A DNA stretch of 33,053 bases from Prolixibacteraceae bacterium (GCA_018648265.1 JABGRN010000068.1:1-33053), one strand, 5' to 3'; shown: positions 18,440 through 25,858, numbered from the stretch's first letter. Numbers and translations are program-made. The notes: generated from the letters alone by a model not told the origin.

Positions 18440-19681
18440 TCAAAAATAGTTTTCTAAAAATTTTGCAATTACTGCCTTTCCTAATTCAATAAAATACGCT
18501 TTTCCCTCTATTTTTGCCATTCCATTTTTCAAATACCCCTCTTCGCCATTTGCAATTAAATATTGATGAGCAGCAATAACAGCGGTTCCTTCAAAGTTGA
18601 TTTGTTTCAATTCATCATCTAAATCGATTCCGCCGCAACTAATTTTCATGGGGTCGAGTTTTGGTGTGTTGTGCTCAGTTCCAAAGGTAATTACAAATCC
18701 GTTTTTGTTAAAAAAGGAAACAAAATCTTTAAGAATATTATATTCGTTTCGACCCGGAATTAATTCAATTGAATAAATATTTTTATCAATAAATGTTTGT
18801 AGTAATTTCTCTTTGTTTGCTTCGTAATCGGTAAAATTCCCATTTCCAAAATCTAAAAGAACCGGGTAACAAGGAATTCCACCAGCATCAATAATCAAAT
18901 CCATTACTTCTTCCAACGAAAGGAAAGCTTTAGGATCTTCGGGAACAAATGCTGCGCCGCCAACTTTTAAAAGGTTGCTACGGATTTCGTTTTCCAGACC
19001 GGCCAAATTGTCAATCGCTGATTTTATTTCTTTCCCCAAAAAAATAGAATTCAGGAGCTTTGCGCGCCCAAAATCTGTATTTTCTTTTTCAAATACAGCA
19101 ATACGAATTGCTTGTGCAATGTGTCTTTCACGGAAAAGATTTTTTGCCAACCGGGATTGAACTTCTGCTGCATCAAATTTAATATCGATATTATTTTCAG
19201 CAAAAAAGTCATTTAATTTTGCCACCATTTCAAAAGTTTGGCGATTGCTGTCATCCTGTAAATTACGAATTTTTTTAAATGAAATTTCGCTCATTTTTGC
19301 TGGCTGGCACAATCCTTTTCCGCTCATATATGTCCGTCCCGGATTATTTGGATCGTTTACACGAATTCCGGCTTTCTGCAAATCGTTTTGCAAGGCCATA
19401 AATTCAATATTGAATAATGGGAAAATTTTGTTTTTTGTTGCTAACTCAGCAAACTCATTAAAACCATCGGTGGTGTAAAAATCGTTGATTCCCAAAACAC
19501 TCACATCTTCTGATTTTGCCAGTTGAAAAGCTTGTTCAATTTCAGAAAACGCACTAAACGAGTGTGGCGTATGAATGTGTCCGTTTATGTTGGGAGTTGA
19601 TTTTTTTGGTTGATTTTTATACCAATCCAATAGTTCCCGGGTTTCAGGGAAATTAGTAAAAATGCTTTTATGTATAGCCAT
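18440..19681 (-). CDS. PHP-domain protein
   Basis: Polymerase-and-histidinol-phosphatase (PHP) superfamily protein, a metal-dependent phosphoesterase fold. From the chosen start (MAIHKS), the first metal motif is H35-x-H37 in NGHIHTPHSF. A GINDFYTTDGF segment follows near 64-74 and GTEHNTP lies late in the protein. An ATG 12 codons earlier (19717) is rejected because it would place the start inside a repeated intergenic segment. At 414 residues it is longer than simple PHP proteins, with an insertion of about 150 residues in the middle. Placement next to the aldolase/SDR and SorE-like genes suggests sugar-phosphate hydrolysis, but that is context only. Confidence 0.8.
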   Translation of the reverse strand: MAIHKSIFTNFPETRELLDWYKNQPKKSTPNINGHIHTPHSFSAFSEIEQAFQLAKSEDVSVLGINDFYTTDGFNEFAELATKNKIFPLFNIEFMALQNDLQKAGIRVNDPNNPGRTYMSGKGLCQPAKMSEISFKKIRNLQDDSNRQTFEMVAKLNDFFAENNIDIKFDAAEVQSRLAKNLFRERHIAQAIRIAVFEKENTDFGRAKLLNSIFLGKEIKSAIDNLAGLENEIRSNLLKVGGAAFVPEDPKAFLSLEEVMDLIIDAGGIPCYPVLLDFGNGNFTDYEANKEKLLQTFIDKNIYSIELIPGRNEYNILKDFVSFFNKNGFVITFGTEHNTPKLDPMKISCGGIDLDDELKQINFEGTAVIAAHQYLIANGEEGYLKNGMAKIEGKAYFIELGKAVIAKFLENYF

Positions 19682-19701
19682 TGTAATCGATTCTAATTTG
19701 A

Positions 19702-19747
19702 GACTGCAAATTAACAAAAGTGAGTGAATTGGGCTGTCCTTTGGTAT
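19702..19747. repeat. 46-nt direct repeat, copy A
   Basis: Matches copy B (20611-20656) at 40 of 46 aligned positions with no gaps; the last 13 nt (TGTCCTTTGGTAT) are identical. It lies between the PHP start codon and the 3' end of the HEPN gene, so the two copies bracket the HEPN/MNT pair. Confidence 0.8.
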
Positions 19748-19771
19748 CCTGTTTTTGGTGTTTTGTATTTA

Positions 19772-20170
19772 TCAAAATGATTTTTTGTGTAAAAGCTCCT
19801 CTATTTCAAAATAAACCTTTTTAGAAATAGTAATTATTTCTTTGCAAAATTTATGGTCTGGAATAAAATCAGGTAACACACTTCCCAAGGGATATTTTGA
19901 AGGTAAGTAAATGGTGTTAATGATGTCGCATTCATCATCAGTAATTGAAATTTGAATTTTGTTTGTTTTAATAATGCGGTTGATTTCAAATATATCGTGT
20001 GTTTTTTTTGTTGTAATCCCTTTTTCAATTAATAAGGCTTTCATTGATTTCTCAACACATTGTTGTGCATTTTGCAAACATGGATTAAACAATGAACTTT
20101 CTAGCAGAATCTCTGAAGATTTCAAATTTTCTAAAGCATAGCTCAGCCATATTTTAGCTTCATCTTTCAT
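19772..20170 (-). CDS. HEPN-domain protein (likely toxin of MNT/HEPN pair)
   Basis: Small all-helical HEPN protein (PF05168-like). Recognisable parts are the helix with ENLKSSEILLESSLF, the CLQNAQQCVEKSMKALL helix and the KKTHDIFEI turn typical of this group. HEPN proteins are RNases or RNase-like toxins; the canonical Rx4-6H catalytic motif is not clearly present here. The start chosen (MKDEAKI) overlaps the upstream MNT gene by 11 nt; an in-frame Met nine codons earlier (20197) is possible. Translation is probably coupled to the MNT gene. Confidence 0.75.
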   Translation of the reverse strand: MKDEAKIWLSYALENLKSSEILLESSLFNPCLQNAQQCVEKSMKALLIEKGITTKKTHDIFEINRIIKTNKIQISITDDECDIINTIYLPSKYPLGSVLPDFIPDHKFCKEIITISKKVYFEIEELLHKKSF

Positions 20171-20459
20171 AAATTGTTTCTCCAAGGTTAATTTCACTCA
20201 TAAACATTCCCTTTGAATTATTTTTGAGCGGAATAATATCCAAAGGAATTATGTTGGCAATTTGTCGGGTTAGCTTCCTGTATTTTAATGAAAGTTTAAA
20301 ATATACTTCTTTACTATCCTGAAAAATTGCAATATCAATATCGTTCGGATTTTTTATTTTTAAAAATGATCCAAAGATTATAATTTTTGAAACTTCTTTT
20401 TCTTTTGAAAGAGCTTCTTTTAATTTTAATTTAATATTTGTTTTTTCTTCTTCGGTCAT
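20160..20459 (-). CDS. MNT nucleotidyltransferase-like protein (likely antitoxin)
   Basis: Minimal nucleotidyltransferase of 99 residues. The signature GSF (about 30-32) followed by DIDIAI (about 40-45) gives the GSx10DxD pattern with the metal-binding aspartates. In MNT/HEPN systems this enzyme adds AMP to, and so silences, the HEPN partner. It is the first gene of the pair, overlapping the HEPN gene. A -7 box is visible just upstream. Confidence 0.82.
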   Translation of the reverse strand: MTEEEKTNIKLKLKEALSKEKEVSKIIIFGSFLKIKNPNDIDIAIFQDSKEVYFKLSLKYRKLTRQIANIIPLDIIPLKNNSKGMFMSEINLGETIYER

Positions 20460-20480
20460 TATCTTTTAAATCAACCTTTA

Positions 20481-20488
20481 CAAAAATA
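20481..20488 (-). promoter_or_regulatory. candidate -7 box for the MNT/HEPN operon
   Basis: On the minus strand this reads TATTTTTG, an exact TAnnTTTG match, 22 nt upstream of the MNT start. A -33 TTTG is not seen at normal spacing. Confidence 0.45.
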
Positions 20489-20610
20489 GTAAATTATAAG
20501 AAACGAATTATTGTTTGTTGCGTTAGATTAAACCCAATCAAATTATTCCTGGTTTTATTAAAGTCAACATGATGCTTTTTATTAAATGTCATTTTGTAAA
20601 TTTCTGAATC

Positions 20611-20656
20611 GACTGCAAAATAGTAAAAGTGAATGATTTGGGTTGTCCTTTGGTAT
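20611..20656. repeat. 46-nt direct repeat, copy B
   Basis: Second copy of the 46-nt repeat, 909 nt from copy A and in the same orientation. It lies 152 nt upstream of the MNT start and just before the terminator hairpins of the dehydrogenase operon. The 300-nt gap from 20460 to 20759 holds this repeat, the -7 box and three hairpins, and no gene. Confidence 0.8.
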
Positions 20657-20670
20657 AGTGTTTTCGAAAC

Positions 20671-20702
20671 AAAAATCCGGACTCTTTTGAATCCGGATTT
20701 TT
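20671..20702. terminator. bidirectional rho-independent terminator
   Basis: Perfect 11-bp inverted repeat, AAAAATCCGGA and TCCGGATTTTT, with a 10-nt loop. The A- and T-tracts on either side make it work in both directions. It is placed to end the E1 transcript, whose stop codon is about 60 nt upstream on the minus strand. Confidence 0.85.
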
Positions 20703-20710
20703 GTGGGTGT

Positions 20711-20727
20711 GGAAGTTTCAAACTTCC
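20711..20727. repeat. tight 8-bp palindrome
   Basis: GGAAGTTT, one base, then AAACTTCC. It is the middle of three consecutive hairpins after the E1 gene. The one-base loop makes it look more like a DNA-level palindrome or cruciform than an RNA hairpin. Confidence 0.65.
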
Positions 20728-20735
20728 ATTTATGT

Positions 20736-20755
20736 ATGCGGATTGAAAACCGCAT
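20736..20755. repeat. 6-bp stem hairpin after E1 stop
   Basis: ATGCGG and CCGCAT around an 8-nt loop, lying 5 nt past the E1 stop codon on the minus strand. With the next two hairpins it forms a compact structured 3' end. Confidence 0.6.
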
Positions 20756-20759
20756 CACC

Positions 20760-23228
20760 CTAAATTCCTCTTGCATTTCGGTCTAATTGTTCCGCATCGG
20801 TAAAATCGTTTTCACAAATATGGCCATCCAAAGGAATTATTTTTGTGTGAATGGCGTCAATAATCCATTCAGGTTGGGGAAAGAAATAGTCTTCAATTTC
20901 GTGCGCCGGAATAATCCAGTTTCGCGATCCAACAACTACTGGTGGAGCATCTAAATAATCGAATGCCAGTTCTGTGATGTTCGAAGCCAAATCGCGCAGG
21001 AACGAACCCCGCCCCGAAGCATCACCGGAAATAATTATCCTCCCGGTTTTTTTCAATGATTCGATTACCGGTTCGTAATTGAACGGAACCATCGAGCGGG
21101 CATCAATAACTTCAGCAGAAAGATTATATTTTTCTTCCAATGTTTTTGCTGCATCCAACGCACGGTATAAAGTTGCACCGATTGTTAAAATTGTAATATC
21201 ACTTCCTTCCTTTTTTACATCGGGTTCGCCCATTGGAAGTTCGTAATATCCCTCCGGCACCCCACCTTCGTGGAACTGTTCTCCGATATCGTAAAGTCGC
21301 TGACTTTCAAAGAATATTACCGGATCGGTTCCTTGCAGTGCGCTGTTCATTAATCCTTTTGCATCGTACGGTGTAACCGGGAATACCACTTTTAATCCGG
21401 GAATGTGAGCTGCTAAAGCTGTCCAGTCTTGTGAATGTTGCGCCCCATATTTCGAACCAACTGAAACTCGGATTACCACAGGCATTTTTAGCACATTTCC
21501 ACTCATTGCCTGCCATTTTGGAAGTTGGTTAAAAACTTCGTCGCCGGCACGACCAAGAAAATCGCAATACATTATCTCCGGAATCACACGACCGCCACAC
21601 ATTGCATAACCAATTGCAGTACCAACAATTGCTGCCTCCGAAATAGGGGAGTTAAACAGGCGGTTGTACGGAAGTGCTTCTGTTAATCCACGATAAACTG
21701 CAAATGCCCCGCCCCAATCACGGTTTTCTTCACCGTAAGCAATTAAAGTTGGGTCTTTATAAAAACGGTCGACGATGGCTTCAAAAAGTCCGTCGCGTAA
21801 ACCGTAAGTTTTAATTTTTGAATGTGGTTTGCCGTTTTCATCAAACATAAACCGCTCCTTGTTTGCCAGTTGTTTAACACGCGGATTCTCTTCCATCGGA
21901 TGATTTACTTCCGGCTCGCCATCTTCCATTTTATCAACCGATTCGTTGCTGAACATCATTTCCCCAATAAGGTTTGGATGATTTTTCATATCCATGTGTG
22001 GCGAAACTTCATCGTCGATAGCCAGTTTTAGCGCGTGTGAAACCAAATCAGTTGTTTCAGATTTTATTTCTTCTAATTCAGCAACAGTAGCAACTCCGGC
22101 TTTTACCAATTCGCTTGCAAACCACACAATTGAATCTTGTTTTTCCCAGGCCTCAACCTCTTCTTTTGTGCGGTACGACGATGCATCGGAAGGAGAATGT
22201 CCGCTGTAGCGATAGGTTAAAACATCTAAAAGTACCGGGCCCCGTTTTTCTTCAATGATTTTCTTTTTGCGTTTATAAGCATCAATTACTGCCAGCGGAT
22301 TGTAACCATCAACACGCTCGGCATGCATTTGGTCGGCATTTAAACCGGCTCCAATACGAGCAGCAATATCGTAACCCATAGTTTCGCCGCAGGTTTGTCC
22401 GCCCATTCCGTATTGATTGTTCATGATGTTGACAATTAATGGTAATCCACCTTTCATGTCGCCTTCCCATAAATCGGTAAACTGATCCATGGTTGCAAAA
22501 GTAAGTCCTTCCCAAACGGGGCCGCAAGCCATTGAGGCATCTCCGATATTAGCAACTATGATTCCTTCTTTTCGGTTCACTTTTTTGAATAAAGCAGCTC
22601 CCACCGAAATATCGCCCGAACCACCAACAATTGCATTATTGGGATAAACACCAAACGGAGTAAAAAATGCGTGCATCGAACCACCCAGTCCTTTGTTGAA
22701 CCCGGTTTCGCGGGCGAAAATTTCTGCAAGCGTTCCGTAAATCAGAAATTTAACTGCCAATTCTTTTGTCGTTCCGGAATGACCTGCTTTTACAGGTGCT
22801 GCTGTTTTTCCATCGAAATGGGTGTCCATTATTTCGATTAATTGCTTGTCGGTTAGTTTGTGGATTGCTGACAAACCTTTAGCAAGAATTTCGCCATGAC
22901 TTCGGTGTGAACCGAAGATAAAATCTTCAACTCCTAAAGTGTAAGCCATTCCAACCGCAGCGGCTTCTTGTCCAATTGAAAGGTGAGCCGGCCCAGGATG
23001 ATTGTAGGGAATGTCGTTGTATTCGCCGCGGGTTTTTATCAGGTTTAACATGGTTTCGAATTCGCGAATAACAACCATGTCGTGAAAAATCCGGATTAAA
23101 TCCTCATTCGAAAAATTCTCTTTTTCCTCTGCAACTGTTTTGTTGTACTGATTTACAGGAATTGGTTTGAATTCAATTTGTCCCGGTTTACGAACTTCAT
23201 CTGGGTTGATGTATTGTACTTTTGGCAT
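20760..23228 (-). CDS. 2-oxoacid dehydrogenase E1, alpha and beta fused
   Basis: TPP-dependent E1 of a pyruvate/branched-chain/acetoin-type dehydrogenase complex, with both subunits in one chain of about 822 residues. The alpha part has FGSHRSHGEILAKG near 105-118 and the TPP motif starting IGDASMACG (GDA at 229-231 rather than GDG). The asparagines NN occur about 40 residues later, roughly ten more than in usual E1 alpha, so the loop carries an insertion. The beta part begins near residue 470 with YGEENRDWGG, then SPISEAAIVGTAIGYAMCGG and KYGAQHSQDW. The start is taken at MPKVQY; an ATG 17 codons earlier would lie inside a heptamer array and is unlikely. The substrate is not determined. The E2 gene is upstream in the same transcript; no E3 is present here. 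Confidence 0.9.
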   Translation of the reverse strand: MPKVQYINPDEVRKPGQIEFKPIPVNQYNKTVAEEKENFSNEDLIRIFHDMVVIREFETMLNLIKTRGEYNDIPYNHPGPAHLSIGQEAAAVGMAYTLGVEDFIFGSHRSHGEILAKGLSAIHKLTDKQLIEIMDTHFDGKTAAPVKAGHSGTTKELAVKFLIYGTLAEIFARETGFNKGLGGSMHAFFTPFGVYPNNAIVGGSGDISVGAALFKKVNRKEGIIVANIGDASMACGPVWEGLTFATMDQFTDLWEGDMKGGLPLIVNIMNNQYGMGGQTCGETMGYDIAARIGAGLNADQMHAERVDGYNPLAVIDAYKRKKKIIEEKRGPVLLDVLTYRYSGHSPSDASSYRTKEEVEAWEKQDSIVWFASELVKAGVATVAELEEIKSETTDLVSHALKLAIDDEVSPHMDMKNHPNLIGEMMFSNESVDKMEDGEPEVNHPMEENPRVKQLANKERFMFDENGKPHSKIKTYGLRDGLFEAIVDRFYKDPTLIAYGEENRDWGGAFAVYRGLTEALPYNRLFNSPISEAAIVGTAIGYAMCGGRVIPEIMYCDFLGRAGDEVFNQLPKWQAMSGNVLKMPVVIRVSVGSKYGAQHSQDWTALAAHIPGLKVVFPVTPYDAKGLMNSALQGTDPVIFFESQRLYDIGEQFHEGGVPEGYYELPMGEPDVKKEGSDITILTIGATLYRALDAAKTLEEKYNLSAEVIDARSMVPFNYEPVIESLKKTGRIIISGDASGRGSFLRDLASNITELAFDYLDAPPVVVGSRNWIIPAHEIEDYFFPQPEWIIDAIHTKIIPLDGHICENDFTDAEQLDRNARGI

Positions 23229-23266
23229 TTTGCTATGTTTTGAATTATTATTTCTTGTTGTTATTA

Positions 23267-23301
23267 GTTCAGAGTTCAAGGTTCAAGGTTCAAAGTTCCG
23301 A
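23267..23301 (+). repeat. heptamer array (GTTCAAR, five units)
   Basis: Five adjacent 7-mers: GTTCAGA, GTTCAAG, GTTCAAG, GTTCAAA, GTTCCGA. It is located just upstream of E1 and downstream of the four-helix-bundle gene. It is an inverted relative of the array at 23710-23744. Confidence 0.85.
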
Positions 23302-23325
23302 GAATGCCTTACATAAATGTGTTGA

Positions 23326-23706
23326 TTATTTGTACTTACTTCCTTTTAGTTCACTTGATTTCAGATGTTTCATCAAAGCACCAGTTAATTTACCAACTTC
23401 ATCTGCCAAATTGTAGGCTTCCTGAAACTCTTGTTTTGAAATGTATTCGTTATCTAAAGCTCTAAAAAGTTGTGAGCGTGTTTCACCCACAGAACCTTTC
23501 GAAATAGCTAAAAATTGAATAAATTCTTTGTTGCCACCTCTTTCGAATCCCTCTGCAATATTGTCCATTGACGAACCTTTAATTTGTCCAATTAGTTTGA
23601 AATCTTTCGCAAAGAGTCCTTTCAAAGTATAGCCATTAATTAGCTTACAAAGAACACGTGCTTTTTGCCATGCTATGATATCCTCAAATCGATTAAATGT
23701 TCCCAT
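23326..23706 (-). CDS. four-helix-bundle protein (bS23/23S rRNA IVP family)
   Basis: A 126-residue protein of the four-helix-bundle family first known from intervening sequences in 23S rRNA genes (S23/IVP). Typical features are FEDIIAWQKARVL at the N-terminus, SSMDNIAEGFERGGNKEFIQFL in the middle (about 46-67), and SVGETRSQLFRAL. Molecular role is unknown; relatives form pentamers and several are found scattered between unrelated genes. Here it interrupts an E2/E1 operon on the same strand, with heptamer arrays on both sides. This looks like a passenger inserted in the operon rather than a complex subunit. Confidence 0.9.
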   Translation of the reverse strand: MGTFNRFEDIIAWQKARVLCKLINGYTLKGLFAKDFKLIGQIKGSSMDNIAEGFERGGNKEFIQFLAISKGSVGETRSQLFRALDNEYISKQEFQEAYNLADEVGKLTGALMKHLKSSELKGSKYK

Positions 23707-23709
23707 TTC

Positions 23710-23751
23710 TTTAAACTTTGAACTTTGAACGCTGAACTCTAAACTTCGAGG
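23710..23751 (+). repeat. heptamer array (TTTRAAC-type, about six units)
   Basis: TTTAAAC, TTTGAAC, TTTGAAC, GCTGAAC, TCTAAAC, then a decayed TTCGAGG. It starts 4 nt upstream of the four-helix-bundle gene and runs into the last codons of E2, whose stop codon (23739-23741) lies inside it. Confidence 0.82.
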
Positions 23752-24959
23752 TTTTCTATTTGAGTCTTAATTTCTGCTAAAAACAATGTTGCTTCACCTC
23801 CGTCAAGAGCTTGATGATTGTACGTTAACGAAAGTCCCATCATCGGAACAAATCCATAAACTCCTTCTTCGATTTCTTTTGGACGGGGAATTATTGTACA
23901 AACTCCCAAAATGGCTGTTTGTGGTAAGTTAATTACCGGAGTAAACATTTCAACGCCATAATTTCCAAGGTTTGAAACGGTAAATGTTGCAGCTGCCGGA
24001 TTTAATAAATCAGGATTAATATTCCCGCTTTTACTCTGATTAGCTACTTGTTGAAGTTGACTTGAAAGTCCTGCAATTGATAAATCATCAGAATTAAGAA
24101 CAGTCGGAACCATTAATCCACGTTCGGTATCAACGGCTAAACCAAGATGTACTTTTTTGAACCATTTCATTTTATCGCCGTGGTAGTGTGTATTTGCCTG
24201 TGGAAATATTTTCAATGCACGAATAACTGCGAAACAAACCAAATCGTTAATGGTAACATTTTGGGAAACTGTGCCTTCAACAAATTCTTGTTTGAATTTT
24301 TTACGCAGCCTCATTATTTTTCTGGCATCGGCACTCATGTGATGTGTAAGTTGAGCCGAATTTTGTAAAGATTGATGCATCGCATTTGCAATCAGTTTGC
24401 GAATATTTGGAATTGATTTAACTTCAAAATCATCGCCCGATTCCAAATTTTTTTCCTGAACTATTGAAACAACTTTTTTAGTAGCTGTCTCAATATCGCG
24501 GGCAATAATTCTGCCATGCGGGCCGGAACCTTTTAATGCCTGCAAATTAATTTCCATCTTCTCAGCCATTTTTTTCGCCAACGGAGAAATTCTGATTCGT
24601 TTATTTGGAGATTCATCTTCAACCTCAAATTCAATTACTTTTGAAGCTTTTTCCTGAGTTTTAACTTCTGACTTTTCTTTAACTGGTACCACTCCCGGTT
24701 TGAATTCGTCGAATGATTCGCCTTTGTTTCCGAGAACTGCCACGTTTACCAAAACAGGTACTTCGTCTCCCTCTTCAAAAAATGTTGCGAGAAGAATGCC
24801 GTCTTCTTTGGCTTCCTCCTCAAAAGAAGCTTTGTCGGTTTCGTAGGAAAAAAGAATATCACCTTCGCTAACTTCTTCTCCTACCGATTTATACCACTGC
24901 CCTAAAATGCAAGATTCAACAGATTGTCCTTGGCGAGGCATTAAAACAGGTATTGCCAT
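23739..24959 (-). CDS. dihydrolipoamide acyltransferase (E2)
   Basis: Core acyltransferase of the 2-oxoacid dehydrogenase complex. An N-terminal lipoyl domain carries K43 in ETDKASFEEE. A linker is followed by a peripheral-subunit-binding domain around 120-155 (ISPLAKKMAEKMEI, GPHGRIIARDI). The C-terminal catalytic domain ends with H382-x3-D386-G in NHQALDGGE. The FTVSNLGNYGVEMFTPVINLPQ strand block precedes it. The single lipoyl domain and 406 residues are usual. It is the first gene of a minus-strand operon with a four-helix-bundle gene and the fused E1. The GntR palindrome sits 27 nt upstream of its start, suggesting repression. The acyl group is unknown. Confidence 0.93.
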   Translation of the reverse strand: MAIPVLMPRQGQSVESCILGQWYKSVGEEVSEGDILFSYETDKASFEEEAKEDGILLATFFEEGDEVPVLVNVAVLGNKGESFDEFKPGVVPVKEKSEVKTQEKASKVIEFEVEDESPNKRIRISPLAKKMAEKMEINLQALKGSGPHGRIIARDIETATKKVVSIVQEKNLESGDDFEVKSIPNIRKLIANAMHQSLQNSAQLTHHMSADARKIMRLRKKFKQEFVEGTVSQNVTINDLVCFAVIRALKIFPQANTHYHGDKMKWFKKVHLGLAVDTERGLMVPTVLNSDDLSIAGLSSQLQQVANQSKSGNINPDLLNPAAATFTVSNLGNYGVEMFTPVINLPQTAILGVCTIIPRPKEIEEGVYGFVPMMGLSLTYNHQALDGGEATLFLAEIKTQIENLEV

Positions 24960-24985
24960 ATTTTACAATTTATGTTTTTAGCGTA

Positions 24986-25000
24986 ACTTGTAGGTACAAA
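24986..25000. promoter_or_regulatory. GntR-type palindrome, operator 1
   Basis: The core TTGTA-GG-TACAA (24988-24999) is a perfect 5-bp inverted repeat with 2-nt centre, matching the core of operator 2 and preceded by the same AAC. It overlaps a minus-strand AATATTTG (24997-25004, 7/8 of TAnnTTTG), a likely -7 box for E2, so binding would block E2 transcription. Confidence 0.7.
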
Positions 25001-25083
25001 TATTATTTGAATAAAATCGTAATTCGCTTAATATAAGTATCTTGAGTTTTTATTTGTTTTCAGAATGTAAAAATATATTATTT

Positions 25084-25101
25084 AACTTGTATTTACAAGT
25101 T
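25084..25101. promoter_or_regulatory. GntR-type palindrome, operator 2
   Basis: Perfect 8-bp inverted repeat AACTTGTA-TT-TACAAGTT, 39 nt upstream of the GntR gene start and directly upstream of its -33 element. The TTGTA-N2-TACAA core is like HutC-subfamily operators. Autoregulation is inferred. Confidence 0.78.
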
Positions 25102-25103
25102 GT

Positions 25104-25132
25104 TTTGAATGTTTAATTTTTTCTTAACTTTG
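25104..25132 (+). promoter_or_regulatory. GntR gene promoter
   Basis: A -33 TTTG at 25104-25107 and an exact -7 TAACTTTG at 25125-25132 with a 17-nt spacer. The expected start site, about 5-8 nt after the -7 box, falls almost on the ATG at 25141, so the message may be leaderless or nearly so. Confidence 0.6.
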
Positions 25133-25140
25133 AAGCTGCA

Positions 25141-25848
25141 ATGGAACAAATTCCTCAATATAGAAAATTGTATGAGATTCTTCGAAAACATATTTTAACA
25201 GGTGTTTACGAGGAGGGAAGTTTGTTGCCTTCGGAGAATGAGCTTTGTACGGTTTATGAAATGACTCGACCCACGGTTCGTCATGCACTCGATTCGTTGG
25301 TAAAAGATGGGTTGATTTTGAAAAAACAGGGAAAAGGAAGCATTGTTAGAAAACCACCACAGAATATTGGGATTTTGTCGATTTCCGGAACAGCGTCGGC
25401 AGTTGGTGTTCGTTATTTGAAAACAGATATTTTACAAAAACCCCTCATAAAAACATGGCCCGAAATATTTCCGTTTGTTCTGTCGGAGTTAGAAAAAGAA
25501 TCTGGTTGTATTTATCTGGAGCGACTGCGATATGTTGATGATGAACCTGTTTTTTACGACATTAATCATCTGCCAAATATTTTTCTTCAGCGAATAACTC
25601 AACATTCTTTTGAAAACAAATCGTTATTCGAGATTCTGCGCAAACACTATCAAATTGAAATTCTGGGCGGTGAGCAACAATTAAAAGCTGTAAAACCTCA
25701 CAAACACATTAAAAAGCTTCTGAAATTAAAGTCAGGGCAGCCTGTTTTATACATCGAACGAAAATTAACTACGAACAAGGAAAACTTTAATATTTATTCT
25801 ACCATTTATTTTAATTCTGAAAAGCACACTATTTTTGGAAGTTTCTAA
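25141..25848 (+). CDS. GntR-family transcriptional regulator (HutC/UTRA type)
   Basis: Transcription factor of 235 residues. An N-terminal winged helix-turn-helix has the GntR pattern: RKHILTGVYEEGSLLPSENE then YEMTRPTVRHALDSLVKDGL and a wing KKQGKGSIV (about 12-68). A UTRA effector domain fills the rest, with YLERLRYVDDEPVFYDINHL and the terminal segment GQPVLYIERKL. It is divergent from the E2-E1 operon. Two matching palindromes lie in the gap between the two genes, so it very likely controls both. The ligand is unknown, probably a metabolite of the dehydrogenase substrate. Confidence 0.9.
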   Translation: MEQIPQYRKLYEILRKHILTGVYEEGSLLPSENELCTVYEMTRPTVRHALDSLVKDGLILKKQGKGSIVRKPPQNIGILSISGTASAVGVRYLKTDILQKPLIKTWPEIFPFVLSELEKESGCIYLERLRYVDDEPVFYDINHLPNIFLQRITQHSFENKSLFEILRKHYQIEILGGEQQLKAVKPHKHIKKLLKLKSGQPVLYIERKLTTNKENFNIYSTIYFNSEKHTIFGSF

Positions 25849-25858
25849 TTCACATAAA

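Noticed and set aside
19682-19717. Longer PHP start adding 12 residues
   Set aside because: It reads into the 46-nt repeat copy A and adds no recognisable protein sequence.
20494-20776. Minus-strand frames between the MNT gene and E1
   Set aside because: They run across a terminator hairpin and repeat copy B, so they are not plausible genes.
23229-23279. Longer E1 start adding 17 residues (MNSELITTR...)
   Set aside because: The extension is encoded partly by a heptamer repeat array and shows no conserved pattern; MPKVQY is the more natural start.
23267-23752. CRISPR array
   Set aside because: The units are 7 nt and adjacent without spacers, so this is a simple tandem repeat.
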